Assembly (NCBI GenBank): GCA_017979445.1
Contig: CM030711.1
Coordinates: forward strand, 38,184,757-38,248,756
Reading direction: 5' to 3'
Origin: Akebia trifoliata
Taxonomy: Eukaryota; Streptophyta; Magnoliopsida; Ranunculales; Lardizabalaceae
Length of the DNA: 64,000 bases
The translations under genes and the position numbers were made by a program. The notes below the pieces were generated by a model, which saw only the letters and a program-made list of their open reading frames with translations, had not been told where the DNA came from and did no database searches. This document shows positions 61,666 through 64,000 of this stretch, in pieces; the first letter of the stretch is position 1, and the number at the start of each line of letters is the position of its first letter.

Positions 61666-61696
<31 letters not shown>
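61666..61696 (+). repeat. (CT)n microsatellite in the PRD1 5' region
   Basis: About 15 CT units lie 35 bp upstream of the PRD1 ATG. Pyrimidine patches like this are common near plant transcript starts. No TATA box is evident. Confidence 0.7.
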
Positions 61697-61698
<2 letters not shown>

Positions 61699-61730
61699 TC
61701 AGTTTGAATTGAGTCGCAATAAAAGGGAAA

Positions 61731-62216
61731 ATGTTCTTCAGAGGAGAAACAGAACAGCAACAGCTACTAGTCGAAGAAGAAGAAGATTACAGATATTCGA
61801 ATATGTATTTGTATAAGGAGGATGTACGGTCATCCTGTTCACAAGGCCACAGAGAATCTCTGCAATTGGAGACTCTTGAAGGCGGAAGAATCTGTCTCCT
61901 CTGCTTCAGCAATCTCATTTCGAACCCTAGATCTCCCACCATACACGTATCCTACGCACTCTCACAGATCTCCCTAGCTATCTCCAACCCTACTTTCCTC
62001 CAAAACCTGCGCACCTTCCACGCTCACCTCATTCTCTCTCCACTTGTTCAGGTTCTCTCGAATTTCGATGACGAACCAATCGCTCGTCAAACGATCGATC
62101 TCATCTCTCATCTCTGCGATTCCGAAGATCCTTCGTTTCCTAGAGATCTCATCGCTCAGATCGCGGATCGCCTCTCGTCTGGTTCGTTGGCATGGAGTCG
62201 GCGTCAGATCTACACG
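61731..62216 (+). CDS. PRD1: PRD1 exon 1 (meiotic double-strand-break formation factor, MEI1-like), partial
   Basis: The ATG at 61731 opens 162 codons up to a GT donor after ...SRRQIYT (ACG followed by GTTCGT), phase 0. The product begins MFFRGETEQQQ and matches the remembered N-terminus of PUTATIVE RECOMBINATION INITIATION DEFECT 1: an acidic lead, then C36-x3-H40...C55-x2-C58 (SCSQGHRE, CLLCFSNLIS), then PTIHVSYALSQISLAIS, and SSGSLAWSRRQ. PRD1 acts with SPO11-1/2, MTOPVIB and other PRD proteins to make meiotic double-strand breaks. The full protein is about 1,300 residues, so most of the gene lies beyond 64000; no second exon was seen in 62217-64000. A (CT)n run just upstream probably lies in the 5' leader. 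Confidence 0.88.
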
Positions 62217-63037
62217 GTTCGTTTAAAAAAAATCCTTAAATTTCATTGTTTTTTTTTTCTTCTTTGAGACTATTTTCATTCGATAATTAGTTCGATCTAG
62301 TCTGGAAAATTTGTGAGAAACACCTTTGTTTTCTGTCTTTGTTTTTCTCAATTTCCATTAAACAGACGTTTGAGATACCAGTAAAACACAGATTTTCTAG
62401 AAAATAGTATTTTGTTTCTAGGAAAAAAAAAAACTCCCGTTATATTTTATTTTATTCCTTTTGAGACATTTCGGTTCGATAATTCAATCGATTCTGAAAA
62501 ACTGTTCTCACCTTTTCAATTTGAAACTTTTTCGTGTGTCTTCATGCGTTTGAAATTTGCCGCGAAATTCAACCGTCGCAGAACCAGAACTAATACTACT
62601 AATACTGAGTTCCTATCTTGTACAATAGGAAGTTGGATAGCTAACCACCTCCGCATAATCTTACGGTCACGTGAACAATCTTTTTAGTTGTCATCTTATG
62701 TTAGATTAGACAAGTGAGAAATGCATACTATTGTTTAAAATTATTATCATGATTGTGAATGTTTTATGCTGGATAAATTGACATTTGATCATATAACATT
62801 ATTATATAGATTATAAGTATTTAAAAATTAATTATTTTCATGAAAAATGTAGTAAAACTGAAATTTCATACATTCGACCCAAAATTTTAAAATTTTGTAG
62901 GAACCAATTATGATCTCATATGTGTCAATTTGATAAGCAATTCACAATGACTTTCTTGCTCTTGACTCTGATATTAAAATAACTCTCTCAATTCGTCTCA
63001 TTATTTGGGACAAGTTTTAAAATTGTAGTCTTTCATC

Positions 63038-63760
63038 TAGGGGTGAAACCATGATTTTCTAGCAGTGGGGGCAAACTATTATTGCATGATAAGGTTGAAA
63101 AACATGAAGATCAGTGATTATGAGGAGAAAATTCATTGATTTTTATTAAAGATTGAAAAAAAAAAAAAAAACATTTAGATCATTTTTTATTAATATATAT
63201 GAGAAAAATTAAGTCAAGAGATAATGTCATTAGTGGGGATAACTGCTAAATATTAGCCAAATAGAAAGAAATTTTAAAATTTAAGTGGTAAAGACAAACT
63301 CAAAATATAACAAATTCTAAAAATGATAATATAATTATATATATATATATATGGGTCAGGTTCAAGGGCCATGTGAGAAAACATGTAAGAAAACTTTCGT
63401 TTTTCAAAATAAGGGTTAGAGGTTTTGGATTGAGCTGATTTTTTGCAAGGATGGTCACTATGATGAGAAGATCATCCTCACAAAAAATCAGCTCAATCAG
63501 AAACCTCTAAATCCATCAAAAGTTATTTACAAATTAGTGATAAAAATTGAAAAAAAATCGACGAGCCACATTCTAAATCACTTTTAATGGGGTTAGAAGT
63601 TTCAGATTGGGCTGATTTCTTTTTTTTTGGATGATCTTCCCATCATAGAGATCATCCTCACTAAAAATCAGCTCAATCTAAAATTTCTAACCCATATTTT
63701 AAAATTTTATTTACCGCCGAAAGTTTTCTTACATGTTTTCTCACATGGCCCTTGAACCTG

Positions 63761-63803
<43 letters not shown>

Positions 63804-63844
63804 GAACAAGTACCCCCATTACCCCTAGGGTAAATCCACCCTTG
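63038..63844. mobile_element. hAT-type element, second family, split by a nested MITE, in PRD1 intron 1
   Basis: The left end TAGGGGTGAAACC and the right end, in reverse complement CAAGGGTGGATTTACC, are flanked by CTTTCATC (63030-63037) and CTATCATC (63845-63852), 7 of 8 matching. The GGGGGCAA and GGGGGTA sub-terminal stretches match the copy at 59478. The interior carries the foldback MITE at 63353-63764. Confidence 0.6.
63353..63764. mobile_element. Foldback MITE with perfect 47-bp terminal inverted repeats
   Basis: 63353-63399 (starting GGGTCAGGTTCAAGGGCC) is the exact reverse complement of 63718-63764. Two further imperfect hairpins lie inside, each built from TTGAGCTGATTTTT arms around AAGATCATCCTCAC-like loops (63420-63510 and 63594-63690). 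It is inserted in a (TA)n run, so the duplication cannot be sized. Confidence 0.85.
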
Positions 63845-64000
63845 CTATCATCCCAACCGTTTGTTGGAGAAACTAAAACATGATATGACCATCGATACCA
63901 TGGCTTTGCGCTTTTACATACACTACTTTTACCATAATTCCAAAACTCGAAAACTCAACTCAACTCAAATGTCCACTGAGTTGAGTCAAATTGTAGACTC

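Overview
This is a nuclear chromosome window from a flowering plant, most likely a eudicot. The DNA is AT-rich and gene-poor, genes are split by introns of up to 5.5 kb, and every kind of plant transposon relic fills the gaps. Four genes can be supported. (1) A six-exon ERD2/KDEL-receptor-like membrane protein, minus strand, 6364-13524. (2) A P-loop GTPase-like protein with a C-terminal membrane segment, minus strand, 37463 down to 30885 or 27702. (3) A three-exon lysine-rich disordered protein, minus strand, 40412-47688. (4) The first exon of the meiotic double-strand-break gene PRD1, plus strand, 61731-62216, which runs off the right edge. For genes 1 to 3 the reading frame closes exactly across GT-AG introns, giving 274, 404 or 431, and 483 residues.

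Layout. 1-6.3 kb: AT-rich repeats, a cluster of CACGTG sites, and a Ty3/gypsy tail ending in a polypurine tract and LTR start. 6.4-13.5 kb: the ERD2-like gene, with LINE relics and a MITE in its introns. 13.5-20.3 kb: foldback elements, a GC-rich patch that looks like inserted mitochondrial DNA, a broken defensin-like exon, and a hAT-type MITE. 20.4-25.5 kb: a nearly full-length but dead L1-type LINE. 25.9-31.5 kb: a tandem duplication of about 2.2-2.6 kb that copied the last exon of the GTPase-like gene. 31.8-37.5 kb: the rest of that gene, with a copia relic, a LINE relic and a MITE in its introns. 38-40 kb: nested MITEs. 40.4-48.9 kb: the lysine-rich gene, whose 5.5 kb first intron holds a same-strand LINE relic. 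49-61.6 kb: a hAT transposase remnant, a decayed gypsy element with several tandem arrays, and MITEs. 61.7-64 kb: PRD1 exon 1, with a nested pair of foldback elements in its first intron.

The genes do not form a pathway; they are ordinary neighbours with unrelated roles (secretory pathway, probable membrane-linked GTPase, unknown nuclear-type disordered protein, meiosis). The most informative structures are the duplicated last exon of the GTPase-like gene, which offers two different C-termini, and the MITE and solo-LTR insertions whose empty sites survive in the other duplicate. I found no new multi-gene system. All assignments come from reading the sequence and remembered family patterns; no search was run.
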